A DNA stretch of 64,000 bases from Amycolatopsis sp. A133 (GTDB lineage Bacteria > Actinomycetota > Actinomycetes > Mycobacteriales > Pseudonocardiaceae): assembly GCF_031082405.1 (NCBI RefSeq), contig NZ_JAVHJU010000033.1, forward strand, positions 1 through 64,000. The letters run 5' to 3'. The notes below the pieces were generated by a model, which did no database searches, was not told where the DNA came from, and worked only from the letters and a program-made list of their open reading frames with translations. The position numbers and the translations under genes are program-made. This document shows, piece after piece, positions 34,624-42,202 of the stretch (the stretch's first letter is position 1; every line of letters begins with the position of its first letter).

Positions 34624-34680
34624 TCAGACAGCCGGCACCCTCGCTGCGAGGTGGGAACGCGTGATCGGTTGCGTGATCAT
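34624..34680 (-). CDS. 18-codon leader ORF before the GNAT gene
   Basis: ATG 34680 opens MITQPITRSHLAARVPAV and stops at 34624. It is preceded by AAAGGAGGTGGG, the strongest ribosome-binding site I see in the window. The GNAT gene follows after 30 bases. The peptide has no membrane or signal character. Its short size, strong initiation and position point to a regulatory leader, though it might be a small protein. Existence is inferred from the ribosome site alone. Confidence 0.55.
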   Translation of the reverse strand: MITQPITRSHLAARVPAV

Positions 34681-34736
34681 CGGTCCCACCTCCTTTCGCT
34701 GGTCAAGGTGCCTTCGGGAACCTTAGGGGTTCCGGC

Positions 34737-34763
34737 CGCGGTGATCAACGGATTTTCTGCAGC
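34737..34763. repeat. 27-bp direct repeat, copy 1
   Basis: Identical to 36465-36491. This copy contains the last codons and stop of the GH3 gene (reading LQKIR-stop on the minus strand) although that gene ends 1.7 kb away. It is preceded by a hairpin-like stretch (GGAACC...GGTTCC) similar to the one before copy 2. Confidence 0.9.
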
Positions 34764-35678
34764 TCACGCCGCGGCGGTAACCGGGCCGACCGGGAACCGC
34801 ACGCCGGTGAGGTCTTCGGAGACGGCCCAAAGGCGATGCTGCACGGTCAAGTCGTAGGAGTCCGGGCTGGAAGCGACCGGCCTCGGGTAGCCGCGCCGCT
34901 CGGCCAAGCCATCGGGCCCGTAGTACTGCCCGCCGAGGACGGACGGGTCGGTGGCGGCCCGCAGGGTGGGAAGCGCGCCCGCCGCCGCGGGCTGCGTGAG
35001 CACCGGAGTGAGCCAGGTGATCAGCCTGCGGGCGACCGCCGGGGTGTTGCGGACCAGGTCGGTGTCGGAGATACCGGGGTGCGCGGCCACCGCGGTGGTG
35101 GTGCCGTGCGCGGCGAGCCGGCGTTGCAGCTCGTAGGTGAACATCAGGTTGGCCAGCTTCGACTGGCCGTAGGCGGCGATCCGGCTGTAGGACCGCTCCC
35201 ACTGGAGGTCGTCGAAGTGGATGGCGGCGTTGATGCGGTGACCGGTGCTGCTGACCGTGACCACCCGGGATCCGGGCACGGGCAGCAGCAGGTCGAGCAG
35301 CAACCCGGTGAGCGCGAAGTGGCCCAGGTGGTTGGTGCCGAACTGCATCTCGAAGCCGTCGCGGGTGACCTGCTTCGGGGTGTACATCACGCCGGCGTTG
35401 TTGATCAGCAGGTCGATCCGCGGGTAGGTGGCACGCAGGCCGGCCGCGGCGGCGCGCACTGATTCCAGCGAGGTCAGGTCCAGTTCCTGCACGGAGACGT
35501 CACCATTGATCCGGGCCGCGGCCCGCTTGCCCTTTTCGGTGTCGCGCACGGCCAGCACGACCGCCGCCCCGCGCTCGGCGAGCCCCCGGGCGGTTTCGAA
35601 GCCCAGTCCGGTGTTGGCGCCGGTGACCACGGCCACGCGGCCGTCTTGGCGCGGCATCTGCTGTTCGGTCCACTTCAT
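34764..35678 (-). CDS. Short-chain dehydrogenase/reductase
   Basis: A 304-residue Rossmann-fold oxidoreductase resembling retinol dehydrogenase/WW-domain oxidoreductase-type SDRs. The cofactor loop VTGANTGLGFETA, the NNAGVMY strand, the catalytic serine in VTVSSTGH and the YGQSKLAN motif (Y and K) are all present. NADP(H) use is likely from the basic residue in VLAVRDTEKGKR. Start at ATG 35678 with AAGGAG upstream. It diverges from a TetR gene whose operators fill the gap, so it is the regulated target. The pair is flanked by direct repeats. Confidence 0.88.
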   Translation of the reverse strand: MKWTEQQMPRQDGRVAVVTGANTGLGFETARGLAERGAAVVLAVRDTEKGKRAAARINGDVSVQELDLTSLESVRAAAAGLRATYPRIDLLINNAGVMYTPKQVTRDGFEMQFGTNHLGHFALTGLLLDLLLPVPGSRVVTVSSTGHRINAAIHFDDLQWERSYSRIAAYGQSKLANLMFTYELQRRLAAHGTTTAVAAHPGISDTDLVRNTPAVARRLITWLTPVLTQPAAAGALPTLRAATDPSVLGGQYYGPDGLAERRGYPRPVASSPDSYDLTVQHRLWAVSEDLTGVRFPVGPVTAAA

Positions 35679-35691
35679 CACGGTCTCCTTA

Positions 35692-35761
35692 TGTACCGGC
35701 GGTAACTTACGTTCGGAACGATAATGTACCGCCGGTACACTGTCAAGGTACCGGCGGTACA
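35692..35761. promoter_or_regulatory. Three TetR-type operators
   Basis: TGTACCGCCGGTACA (35725-35739) is a perfect 15-bp palindrome. Near copies lie at 35692-35706 (TGTACCGGCGGTAAC, two mismatches at the end) and 35747-35761 (GGTACCGGCGGTACA, one mismatch). All are in the gap between the SDR and TetR genes, so the TetR protein should repress both. Confidence 0.85.
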
Positions 35762-35779
35762 CAAGCTAGGGTTGGCGTC

Positions 35780-36472
35780 ATGACGTTCCAGCGGGCGCGC
35801 ACCGAAGAGCAGCGTGAGGTCCGGCGCCGGGCGATCCTGGACACGACCTCGGCGATGCTCGACGAGATGCCGGTGGCCGAGGTGACCCTCAACGAGCTGA
35901 GCCGGCGGGTCGGCTTGGCCAAAACGGCGGTGCTGCGCTATTTCGAGTCCCGCGAGGCGGTGCTGCTCGACCTGATGGACGACCGGACGGCGACCTGGCT
36001 GGCCGAACTGGAGCAGGAGCTGGCCGGCGGCGTCGACCTGGACCGGCCCGCGGTGGAACGGGCCGAGCAGGCGGCCGACGTGCTCAGCCGGTCGCTTGCC
36101 GCCCGGACGGCGCTCTGCGACCTCTACGGCGCGCAGGGCGGAGTGCTCGAGCACAACGTCTCGGTCGAAGCGGTCCGCCGGCACAAGCGGGCCTCGCTGA
36201 GCAACCTCGCGGTCATGGCCGGCCTCGTCCGGCGGTACCTGCCCGAGGTCGGCGACCACGCCGAGCAGTTCTGCCTGACCGTCCTGCTGATGGCCGGCGC
36301 CCTGTCCGCTTACACTTCGCCGCCGCCGAGCCTGCTGGCCGTCTACGAGTCCGAGCCGGCACTGGCGGTCCACCGCTTCGAGCTGCGGACCGCCCTGCGG
36401 CTCGCGATCATCACGTCGCTCGTGGGCTTCCTGCCACGCTCCCGGGAACCTGAAGGTTTCCCGGCGCGGTGA
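35780..36472 (+). CDS. TetR-family regulator of the SDR gene
   Basis: 230 residues. The HTH is at about 15-60 (TLNELSRRVGLAKTAVLRYFESREAV). The ligand domain is of the TetR_C type, with no further motif. It diverges from the SDR gene over the three operators. The last ten residues (SREPEGFPAR) and the stop are read from the hairpin and the right-hand direct repeat, so the natural C terminus may have been shorter before insertion. It ends base-to-base with the convergent GH3 gene. Confidence 0.85.
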   Translation: MTFQRARTEEQREVRRRAILDTTSAMLDEMPVAEVTLNELSRRVGLAKTAVLRYFESREAVLLDLMDDRTATWLAELEQELAGGVDLDRPAVERAEQAADVLSRSLAARTALCDLYGAQGGVLEHNVSVEAVRRHKRASLSNLAVMAGLVRRYLPEVGDHAEQFCLTVLLMAGALSAYTSPPPSLLAVYESEPALAVHRFELRTALRLAIITSLVGFLPRSREPEGFPAR

Positions 36473-36491
36473 TCAACGGATTTTCTGCAGC
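36465..36491. repeat. 27-bp direct repeat, copy 2
   Basis: Identical to 34737-34763. This copy is the true 3' end of the GH3 gene and also supplies the TetR stop codon. Confidence 0.9.
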
Positions 36492-38962
36492 ACCACTCGC
36501 GTGCTCAGCCGGGGCTCGGCGTAGGAGTGCGACGCCTCCAGGACGTACTCGCCGGCGATGTGCCGCCAGCCGTCGCGCCAGGCTTCGGCCGACCTCGGGT
36601 TGATCACGACCTCGGCCTCGACGCTCTCGCCGGGCCCGGCTTCGACGCTCGCGAACCCGGCCAGCCAGCGGTGCGGCCGGTCGCCGCGTTCGGTCGGGAC
36701 CAGGTAGAGCTGGACGACTTCGCGGCCCTTGCGCGTCCCCGTGTTGCGCACCCGGACCCGGACGCGGGCGCCGCCTTCGTCGTCCGGGTAGACGTCGAGT
36801 TCGTCGTACACCCAGGTCGTGTAGCCCTGGCCGTGGCCGAACCAGTACGCGGGCTGCCGATCGGTGCGGGCCCAGGCGCCGTAGCCGATGTAGACGCCTT
36901 CGGTGTACTCGAGCACGCCTTCTTGCGGCGTCACGTCGGTGACCGGCGCGTCCGCCAGCTTCGCCGGCCAGGTGGTCGGCAGCCGGCCGCCGGGCTCTTC
37001 GCGGCCGAAGAGGACGTCGGCGAGCGCGGCGCCGCCGGCCTGGCCGGGGAACCAGGTGAGCAGCACCGCGGCGACGTCGTCGCGCCACGGCATTTCCACC
37101 GGGGAGCCGGCGTTGACGACCACGACGGTGTTCGGGTTCGCTTCGGCGACCCGCGCGACGAGTTCGTCCTGGCGTCCCGGCAGGGCGAGCGAAGTCCGGT
37201 CGAACCCTTCGCTCTCGACCTCGGCGGTCGTGCCGACCACGACGACCGCGACCGCCGACTTCCCCGCCAGGGCCACGGCTTCTTCGAGGCTCGCGTCCGG
37301 GTCGAGGACGGGGCCGCGGTGGCCGAGCGCGAACGTGACCCAGGCGAAGGTGCCCCTGGCGAACTCGGCCATCTCCGACGGGATCCAGTAGGTCAGGCTG
37401 ACGTCGACCGGTTCGCCCGCGGTCAGCTCGACCTCCCGCCGCTGTTCGTGCACCTGCATGATGGAGGTGAAGATGTCCCCGCCCTCCGGCAGGTTCACGC
37501 CGTCGAAGACGGTCTGGCCGGCGACGGTGAGGCGGAGGTCCCCGGGACCGGTGACGCCGAAGGTGTGCGTGCCGCTTTGCTCCGGGAGGAACGTGCCGGC
37601 GATCTCGACCGAGGCGAGCGTGCCGATGTCGAGGCCGGCCGGCAGTTCACCGATCCAGTCGATCCTGGCTTTGCGCAAGGAGAATTCCGCGAGTTCGGTG
37701 CCGTCGGCGGCGCGGGCCGTCGCGCGGAGCCGGAAATTGTCGGTGACATCCGGGGCTTCGCCCCAGGTCGGGGGCTTCGCCACCCGAGGCCCCCAAAAAA
37801 TGTCGGTGGCGGTCGGTAACGTCGTCCGCGGATCGGCACCAGGTGCGTAGGCGAGCTCGGTACCAGGGGGAACGGCCGCCTTGAGGCCGTCGAGAGGGGA
37901 GACGACGTGATCGGGGAACACGGTGGCGCTGCCACCGCCGAGGATCTTCGGGTCCGCGGCCAGCGCGCCGATGAGCGCGATGCTCTGCGGGTCCCGCAGG
38001 GGCAGCACGCCGGTTTCGTTGCGGAGCAGCACGAACGACCGGTGCGCGACCTCGCGCGCGACCGCGTCACCGTCCACAGGGGACGGTTGCGGCGCCGGGC
38101 TGCCGCCGAGCGCGCCGGTCCGGTGGGCGAGCAGGAGCACGCGGCGCACCATGTCGTCGACGACTTCGGGGCTCACTTCGCCGCCGCGCACGGCTTCGGC
38201 CAGCCGGGCGCCGAACACGGTGCGCGGGCCCGGCATGGCCACGTCGAGGCCGCCGTTGGCGGAAGCGACGGTGTCGCGCGCGGCCAGCCAGTCGGAGACG
38301 ACGAAGCCGTCGAAGCCCCATTCGTCGCGCAGCACGCCGTTGAGCAGTTCGGCGTGCTGGGTCATCGTGACGCCGTTGACGCTGTTGTAGGCGGCCATGA
38401 TCCCCCACGGCTTCGCGCGCCGGACGATGCACTCGAACGGCGCGAGGTAGAGCTCGCGCAGCGCGCGCTCGCCGACGTGCACGTCGGCGGTGAAGCGTTC
38501 GGTCTCGAAGTCGTTGGCCACGAAGTGCTTGACCGTGACGGCGACCCCGCCGTCCTGCACGCCGGTGACGTAGCCGGCGCCGATCATCCCGGTGAGGAGC
38601 GGATCTTCGGAGTAGCACTCGAAGTGCCGTCCGCCCAGCGGCGAACGGTGGAGGTTGACCGTGGGGGCGAGCAGCACGTGCACGCCCTTGCGCCGGGCTT
38701 CCTGCGCGAGCAGGCGGCCGACGCGCACGGCCAGCCGCGGGTCCCAGCTCGCGGCGAGGGCCGTCGGGCTGGGCAGGGTCACCGAGGGGTCGTCCGGGCT
38801 CCACCGCGTCCCGCGGACGCCGACCGGGCCGTCGGAGAGGACCAGCGAGGCCAGCCCGATCCGCGGCAGCGCGGGGAGGGACCAAACGTCCTGGCCGGCG
38901 AGCAGGCTCGCTTTGGCGTCCAGGTCGAGCTCGGCCAGCAGCGCGTCGACGTCGAAGCTCAT
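36473..38962 (-). CDS. GH3 beta-glucosidase with PA14 domain
   Basis: 829 residues, glycoside hydrolase family 3. The N-terminal barrel (about 1-270) has GPVGVRGTRW, VKHFVANDFE and the nucleophile aspartate in FVVSDWLA near residue 245. The alpha/beta sandwich (about 295-395 and 560-680) is split by a PA14 domain (about 400-540). The acid/base region EVESEGFDRTSLALPG is present, and a C-terminal fibronectin-III-like domain closes the protein. No signal peptide, so it is a cytosolic beta-glucosidase acting on imported oligosaccharides or glycosides. ATG 38962 with GGAGG upstream. A TetR gene diverges from it 95 bases away. Confidence 0.93.
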   Translation of the reverse strand: MSFDVDALLAELDLDAKASLLAGQDVWSLPALPRIGLASLVLSDGPVGVRGTRWSPDDPSVTLPSPTALAASWDPRLAVRVGRLLAQEARRKGVHVLLAPTVNLHRSPLGGRHFECYSEDPLLTGMIGAGYVTGVQDGGVAVTVKHFVANDFETERFTADVHVGERALRELYLAPFECIVRRAKPWGIMAAYNSVNGVTMTQHAELLNGVLRDEWGFDGFVVSDWLAARDTVASANGGLDVAMPGPRTVFGARLAEAVRGGEVSPEVVDDMVRRVLLLAHRTGALGGSPAPQPSPVDGDAVAREVAHRSFVLLRNETGVLPLRDPQSIALIGALAADPKILGGGSATVFPDHVVSPLDGLKAAVPPGTELAYAPGADPRTTLPTATDIFWGPRVAKPPTWGEAPDVTDNFRLRATARAADGTELAEFSLRKARIDWIGELPAGLDIGTLASVEIAGTFLPEQSGTHTFGVTGPGDLRLTVAGQTVFDGVNLPEGGDIFTSIMQVHEQRREVELTAGEPVDVSLTYWIPSEMAEFARGTFAWVTFALGHRGPVLDPDASLEEAVALAGKSAVAVVVVGTTAEVESEGFDRTSLALPGRQDELVARVAEANPNTVVVVNAGSPVEMPWRDDVAAVLLTWFPGQAGGAALADVLFGREEPGGRLPTTWPAKLADAPVTDVTPQEGVLEYTEGVYIGYGAWARTDRQPAYWFGHGQGYTTWVYDELDVYPDDEGGARVRVRVRNTGTRKGREVVQLYLVPTERGDRPHRWLAGFASVEAGPGESVEAEVVINPRSAEAWRDGWRHIAGEYVLEASHSYAEPRLSTRVVLQKIR

Positions 38963-39057
38963 GCGGGTCCTCCGGGGTCGGTCCTGCCGTCACTCTACCT
39001 GGCGTCAAGTAGTGAACGTTATGTTTCCGTGACAATCTCTCCCGTAGGCTCGGGCTC

Positions 39058-39639
39058 ATGACCCGGGCCAGGGGCGCCGACCGCCGAGCGAGCATCGTCC
39101 GAGCGGCGTTCGAGGTGATCGCCGAACGCGGCTACCGCGGCACTTCGCTGGCCGCGGTCGCCGAGCGCGTCGGCCTGACGCAGCAGGGGCTGATGCACTA
39201 CTTCCCCACCAAGGAAGACCTCCTGACGGCAGTGCTGGAAACCCGGGACGAATGGGACCTGCTGCACTTCGGCCACGCCCCGCCGGGCGACCCCTCGGCG
39301 ATGACGGTCAACCAGCTGGCGGACCTGGTCGACTACAACGCCACCCGGCCGGGCATCGTCCAGACGTACACGGTGCTGTCGGCGGACAGCGTCACCGAGG
39401 ATCACCCGGCGCGCAAGTACTTCCACGACCGCTACGCCCGGGTCCGGGCGGGCATGACCGAGATGCTCGACCGCCACCGCGACGAGCTGCCCCCGGGAAC
39501 CACCCCGGAACAGCTGGCCCCGCTGGCCATCGCCGTCCTCGACGGCCTCCAGCTGCAGTGGCTCCTCGACCCGGAGGAGGTCGACATGCCGGCCGGGTTC
39601 CGCACGTTCCTGACACTGCTCGGGATCAAGCCGGACTGA
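39058..39639 (+). CDS. TetR-family regulator, divergent from GH3
   Basis: 193 residues with the HTH at about 25-60 (SLAAVAERVGLTQQGLMHYFPTKEDLL). The ligand-binding domain is of the BetI/TetR_C_6-like kind; this assignment is weak. By position it should control the GH3 glucosidase across a 95-base gap. I see no clean palindrome in the gap. Confidence 0.82.
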   Translation: MTRARGADRRASIVRAAFEVIAERGYRGTSLAAVAERVGLTQQGLMHYFPTKEDLLTAVLETRDEWDLLHFGHAPPGDPSAMTVNQLADLVDYNATRPGIVQTYTVLSADSVTEDHPARKYFHDRYARVRAGMTEMLDRHRDELPPGTTPEQLAPLAIAVLDGLQLQWLLDPEEVDMPAGFRTFLTLLGIKPD

Positions 39640-39642
39640 CGA

Positions 39643-40026
39643 TCACCGCATCCCGGCGCTTTGCCGCTCCACCTCGATGAGCCCGACGACCCGCGGCTGC
39701 TCACGCGAGTACGGGCCGCCGATGTACTTGGTCGCGATCCGGTCGACGATCTCCCAGGCCGCGTCGCCCTCGAGCCACTTCGCCACCCGGCCGCGGATGA
39801 TCACCGGCTCGAACGGGTTGTCCGGCGGGGTCAGGGACAGCGCCACTCGCGGGTCGCGGCGCAGGTTGCGGGCCTTGCGGGAGTCCGGGCCGGTGAGGAT
39901 GGCGATGCGGTCGCCCTCCGGGTCGACCCAGACCGGGACCGAGTGGGGCGCACCGTCGGGCAGGACGGTCGCGAGGTGACCGATCGCGGTGGTGGCGAGG
40001 ATGCGGCGGACGTCGGCTTCGAGCAT
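39643..40026 (-). CDS. PPOX-class F420- or FMN-dependent protein
   Basis: 127 residues of the pyridoxamine-phosphate-oxidase-like split barrel. The opening (LATTAIGHLATVLPDGAPHSVPVWVD) with TGPDSRKARNLRRDPRVALS (residues about 45-64) is typical of small actinobacterial F420-dependent reductases. The K-x-x-N-L phosphate-binding stretch is there. The substrate is unknown. ATG 40026 with AAGGAG upstream, 29 bases after the DHFR-like gene on the same strand: likely one transcript. Confidence 0.85.
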   Translation of the reverse strand: MLEADVRRILATTAIGHLATVLPDGAPHSVPVWVDPEGDRIAILTGPDSRKARNLRRDPRVALSLTPPDNPFEPVIIRGRVAKWLEGDAAWEIVDRIATKYIGGPYSREQPRVVGLIEVERQSAGMR

Positions 40027-40055
40027 GGTGATCGTCTCCTTGCTGGAGTGGGATT

Positions 40056-40643
40056 TCAGGCGACTGCGTAGTGGAGGTGGGTGACGCCGGGCGCGGCCAC
40101 GGCCTCGACGAGGCGGAGCCGCACGTGCGACGGCAGCGCCTGGAAGAAGGGCCGGCCGCCCCCGAGCAGGACGGGTACCTGGTGGAGCACCACTTCGTCG
40201 ACGAGGCCGGCCTGCAACGCCGAGGTCAGGACGCCGCCTCCCATGAGGCCGACGTCCTTGCCACCGGCGGCCTCGCGGGCCGCCGCGATCGCGTCCTCGA
40301 TGGTGCCGACGAGGGTCTGGCGCTCGGTCAGCTCCGGCGCGGGCCGGTGGCTGACGAGGAACAGCGGCGCGTCCGGGTGCGGGCTGCCGCCGCCGAAGTG
40401 CTCCGAGTCCTCGTACGTGTTGCGGCCCGCCACGATCGCACCCACCCGGCCGGCGAGGGAGTCGAAGACGCGGGCGCTCGGCTCGCTGAGCTTGAAGAAG
40501 TCGAAGACCTCACTCTGGGTGTCTCCGTCGGAGTACCAGTCGAAGAGCGTTCCGCCGTCGCCGAGCCCCTGTCCGGGCCGGGCGTCGCGGCCGGTGATGT
40601 AGCCGTCGACCGACACGGCGTGGGCGCTGAAGACCTTGCTCAT
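40056..40643 (-). CDS. Dihydrofolate-reductase family protein (RibD C-terminal type)
   Basis: 195 residues with the DHFR/RibD-C Rossmann-like fold: SVDGYITGRDARPGQG at the start, VAGRNTYEDSEHFGG in the middle, KDVGLMGGGVLTSALQAGLVDE and VLLGGGRPFF further on. It is a NADPH-dependent reductase of unknown substrate, not a housekeeping FolA. ATG 40643 with AAGGGA upstream. It diverges from an HxlR regulator with an operator-like palindrome between. Confidence 0.85.
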   Translation of the reverse strand: MSKVFSAHAVSVDGYITGRDARPGQGLGDGGTLFDWYSDGDTQSEVFDFFKLSEPSARVFDSLAGRVGAIVAGRNTYEDSEHFGGGSPHPDAPLFLVSHRPAPELTERQTLVGTIEDAIAAAREAAGGKDVGLMGGGVLTSALQAGLVDEVVLHQVPVLLGGGRPFFQALPSHVRLRLVEAVAAPGVTHLHYAVA

Positions 40644-40695
40644 CTGGGCTTCCCTTCTGGGTTCCTTCAGGAGACTCCAAACCGTAGCAGCTCAA

Positions 40696-40710
40696 GTTCC
40701 TTAAGGGAAC
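40696..40710. promoter_or_regulatory. Palindrome in the HxlR gap
   Basis: GTTCC-TTAAG-GGAAC, perfect 5-bp arms around TTAAG, between the divergent DHFR-like and HxlR genes. It is a likely HxlR operator overlapping the HxlR promoter. Confidence 0.55.
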
Positions 40711-40731
40711 CCCAAGTGCTAACCTGGCCTC

Positions 40732-41187
40732 ATGCAGCGCACGAACTTCAGCGAACTGGCCGCGTGCTCGATCGCGCGCACGCTCGACGTCATCGGCGAA
40801 CCCTGGTCACCGCTGATCCTGCGGGACGTGTGGGCCGGGGTCAGCCGGTTCGAGCAGCTCCAAGCCGACCTCGGCATCTCGCGCAAGGTGCTCACCGAGC
40901 GGCTCAACCACCTGGTCGACGAAGACGTCCTCGAGCGCCGCCCGTACGACCGGCGGCCGCGCTACGAGTACGTCCTGACCGAAAAGGGCACCGAGCTGGT
41001 CGACATGCTGATGGTGATGACCCGCTGGGGTGACAAGTGGCTGGCGGGCAAGGCGGGGCCCCCGGTCCTGTACCGCCACCACGCGTGCGGCGAGATCAGC
41101 GTGGTCGACCTGCGCTGCGCCCACTGCGGCGAGCCGATGCACGCGAACGACGTCGACGTGCTGGCCGGCCCCGGTTCGACGCGCTGA
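40732..41187 (+). CDS. HxlR-family regulator with C-terminal zinc-ribbon-like tail
   Basis: 151 residues. The HxlR winged helix covers about 5-100 (GEPWSPLILRDVW, LGISRKVLTERLNHLVDE). The C-terminal 50 residues add a cysteine pair, HHACGEISVVDLRCAHCGEP, which resembles a small zinc ribbon and is known in many actinobacterial HxlR proteins. It is likely to sense redox or reactive compounds and to control the divergent reductase genes. Confidence 0.85.
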   Translation: MQRTNFSELAACSIARTLDVIGEPWSPLILRDVWAGVSRFEQLQADLGISRKVLTERLNHLVDEDVLERRPYDRRPRYEYVLTEKGTELVDMLMVMTRWGDKWLAGKAGPPVLYRHHACGEISVVDLRCAHCGEPMHANDVDVLAGPGSTR

Positions 41188-41197
41188 GGACCACCGC

Positions 41198-41644
41198 TCA
41201 CGACAACCGCGGCTGAGCGACCACCCCACGCAACCGCTGCAGCGTCCGCAACGTCGTCTCCAGATCCTCCTGCGGCACCTCGGCCGCCACGTCCTCCGCC
41301 CACTCGGCTTGCGCCTCCCCCAGGACGCGCAACGCCTCCTTCGCCCGCCGCGTCAACAACAACAGCGGCGCCCGTGCGTCGGCCGGGTTCGGCAGGCGGT
41401 CCAGCATTCCGTTGCGCAGCAAGCGGTTCACCGTCTCCTGCACGCTCTGCCGGCGCAGCCCGCGGCGGCGGGCCACCTCCGCGGCGGTCGCCGGACCGTC
41501 TTCGAGGAAGCCGAGGACCTGCCACTGCGCCGCCGTCAGCCCGACCGGCCCGGTCAGCGCGTCGCCCGCGGCGAGGAAACCGCCGTTGCACGCGAAAACC
41601 GCTCCGATCACGCGGGTGAAAGTCTCGGCTCGATGGGACCGCAT
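41198..41644 (-). CDS. MarR-family regulator
   Basis: 148 residues with a winged helix at about 40-95 (AAQWQVLGFLEDGP, EVARRRGLRRQSVQETVNRLL). It would bind as a dimer; a 26-bp palindrome lies only 15 bases upstream of its start. ATG 41644. It diverges from the DUF1579 gene, which is the likely target along with itself. No ribosome site is obvious. Confidence 0.82.
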   Translation of the reverse strand: MRSHRAETFTRVIGAVFACNGGFLAAGDALTGPVGLTAAQWQVLGFLEDGPATAAEVARRRGLRRQSVQETVNRLLRNGMLDRLPNPADARAPLLLLTRRAKEALRVLGEAQAEWAEDVAAEVPQEDLETTLRTLQRLRGVVAQPRLS

Positions 41645-41658
41645 GCGTGCTAGTCTCG

Positions 41659-41684
41659 CATTTCGACAGGCACCTGTCGAAATG
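41659..41684. promoter_or_regulatory. 26-bp perfect MarR operator
   Basis: CATTTCGACAGG-CA-CCTGTCGAAATG has 12-bp perfect arms around a 2-base centre. It lies between the MarR start (41644) and the DUF1579 start (41694), so binding would block both genes. Confidence 0.85.
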
Positions 41685-41693
41685 GAGACGACC

Positions 41694-42161
41694 ATGGACA
41701 TGCCCCGCCTCGGTCCCGCGCACGACGCGCTGAAGGCGCTCGTCGGCGACTGGACCGGCACCGAGGAGCTCACCGCCTCGCCGTGGGCGCCGGCTTCGAC
41801 CGCACACGGCGACTGCGAATACCGCTTGGCCCTCAACGGTTTCGCCGTGATCCAGCACTACCGGCAGCGCCGCGAAGACGGGACGGAATTCCTCGGCCAC
41901 AACGTCTTCACCGCGGACCCGGACACCGGCGAGACGCTCTGGTACGGCTTCGACAGCTACGGTTTCCCGCCCGATTCACCCGCCCGCGGCAACTGGACCG
42001 GCGTGACGCTGACCCTGGAGAAGAAGACTGCGCGCGGAGTGGCCCGGCACCGGCTCACGCCGGAAAGCAGGACGCTGACGCACGAGATCGACGTCCGGAT
42101 GGGTGAAAACGCCGCGTTCAGCCCGTTCCTGCGAGCGCGGTACACCCGGAAGGACCAGTAG
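41694..42161 (+). CDS. DUF1579 family protein
   Basis: 155 residues, a predicted lipocalin-like beta barrel: LVGDWTGTEELT, an alternating strand pattern, and WYGFDSYGF are family features. It is a soluble protein of unknown function. ATG 41694 has GGAGA five bases upstream; an ATG at 41682 would lie in the operator. Its control by the adjacent MarR protein is well supported by the palindrome. Confidence 0.7.
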   Translation: MDMPRLGPAHDALKALVGDWTGTEELTASPWAPASTAHGDCEYRLALNGFAVIQHYRQRREDGTEFLGHNVFTADPDTGETLWYGFDSYGFPPDSPARGNWTGVTLTLEKKTARGVARHRLTPESRTLTHEIDVRMGENAAFSPFLRARYTRKDQ

Positions 42162-42202
42162 CGACCCCAAAACTGTCGGACCCCCGGCGTACAGATGAAA
42201 GC

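Noticed and set aside
32311..42161. Several long frames within boxC, GH3 and neighbouring genes
   Set aside because: All are in alternative frames of genes with strong family matches.
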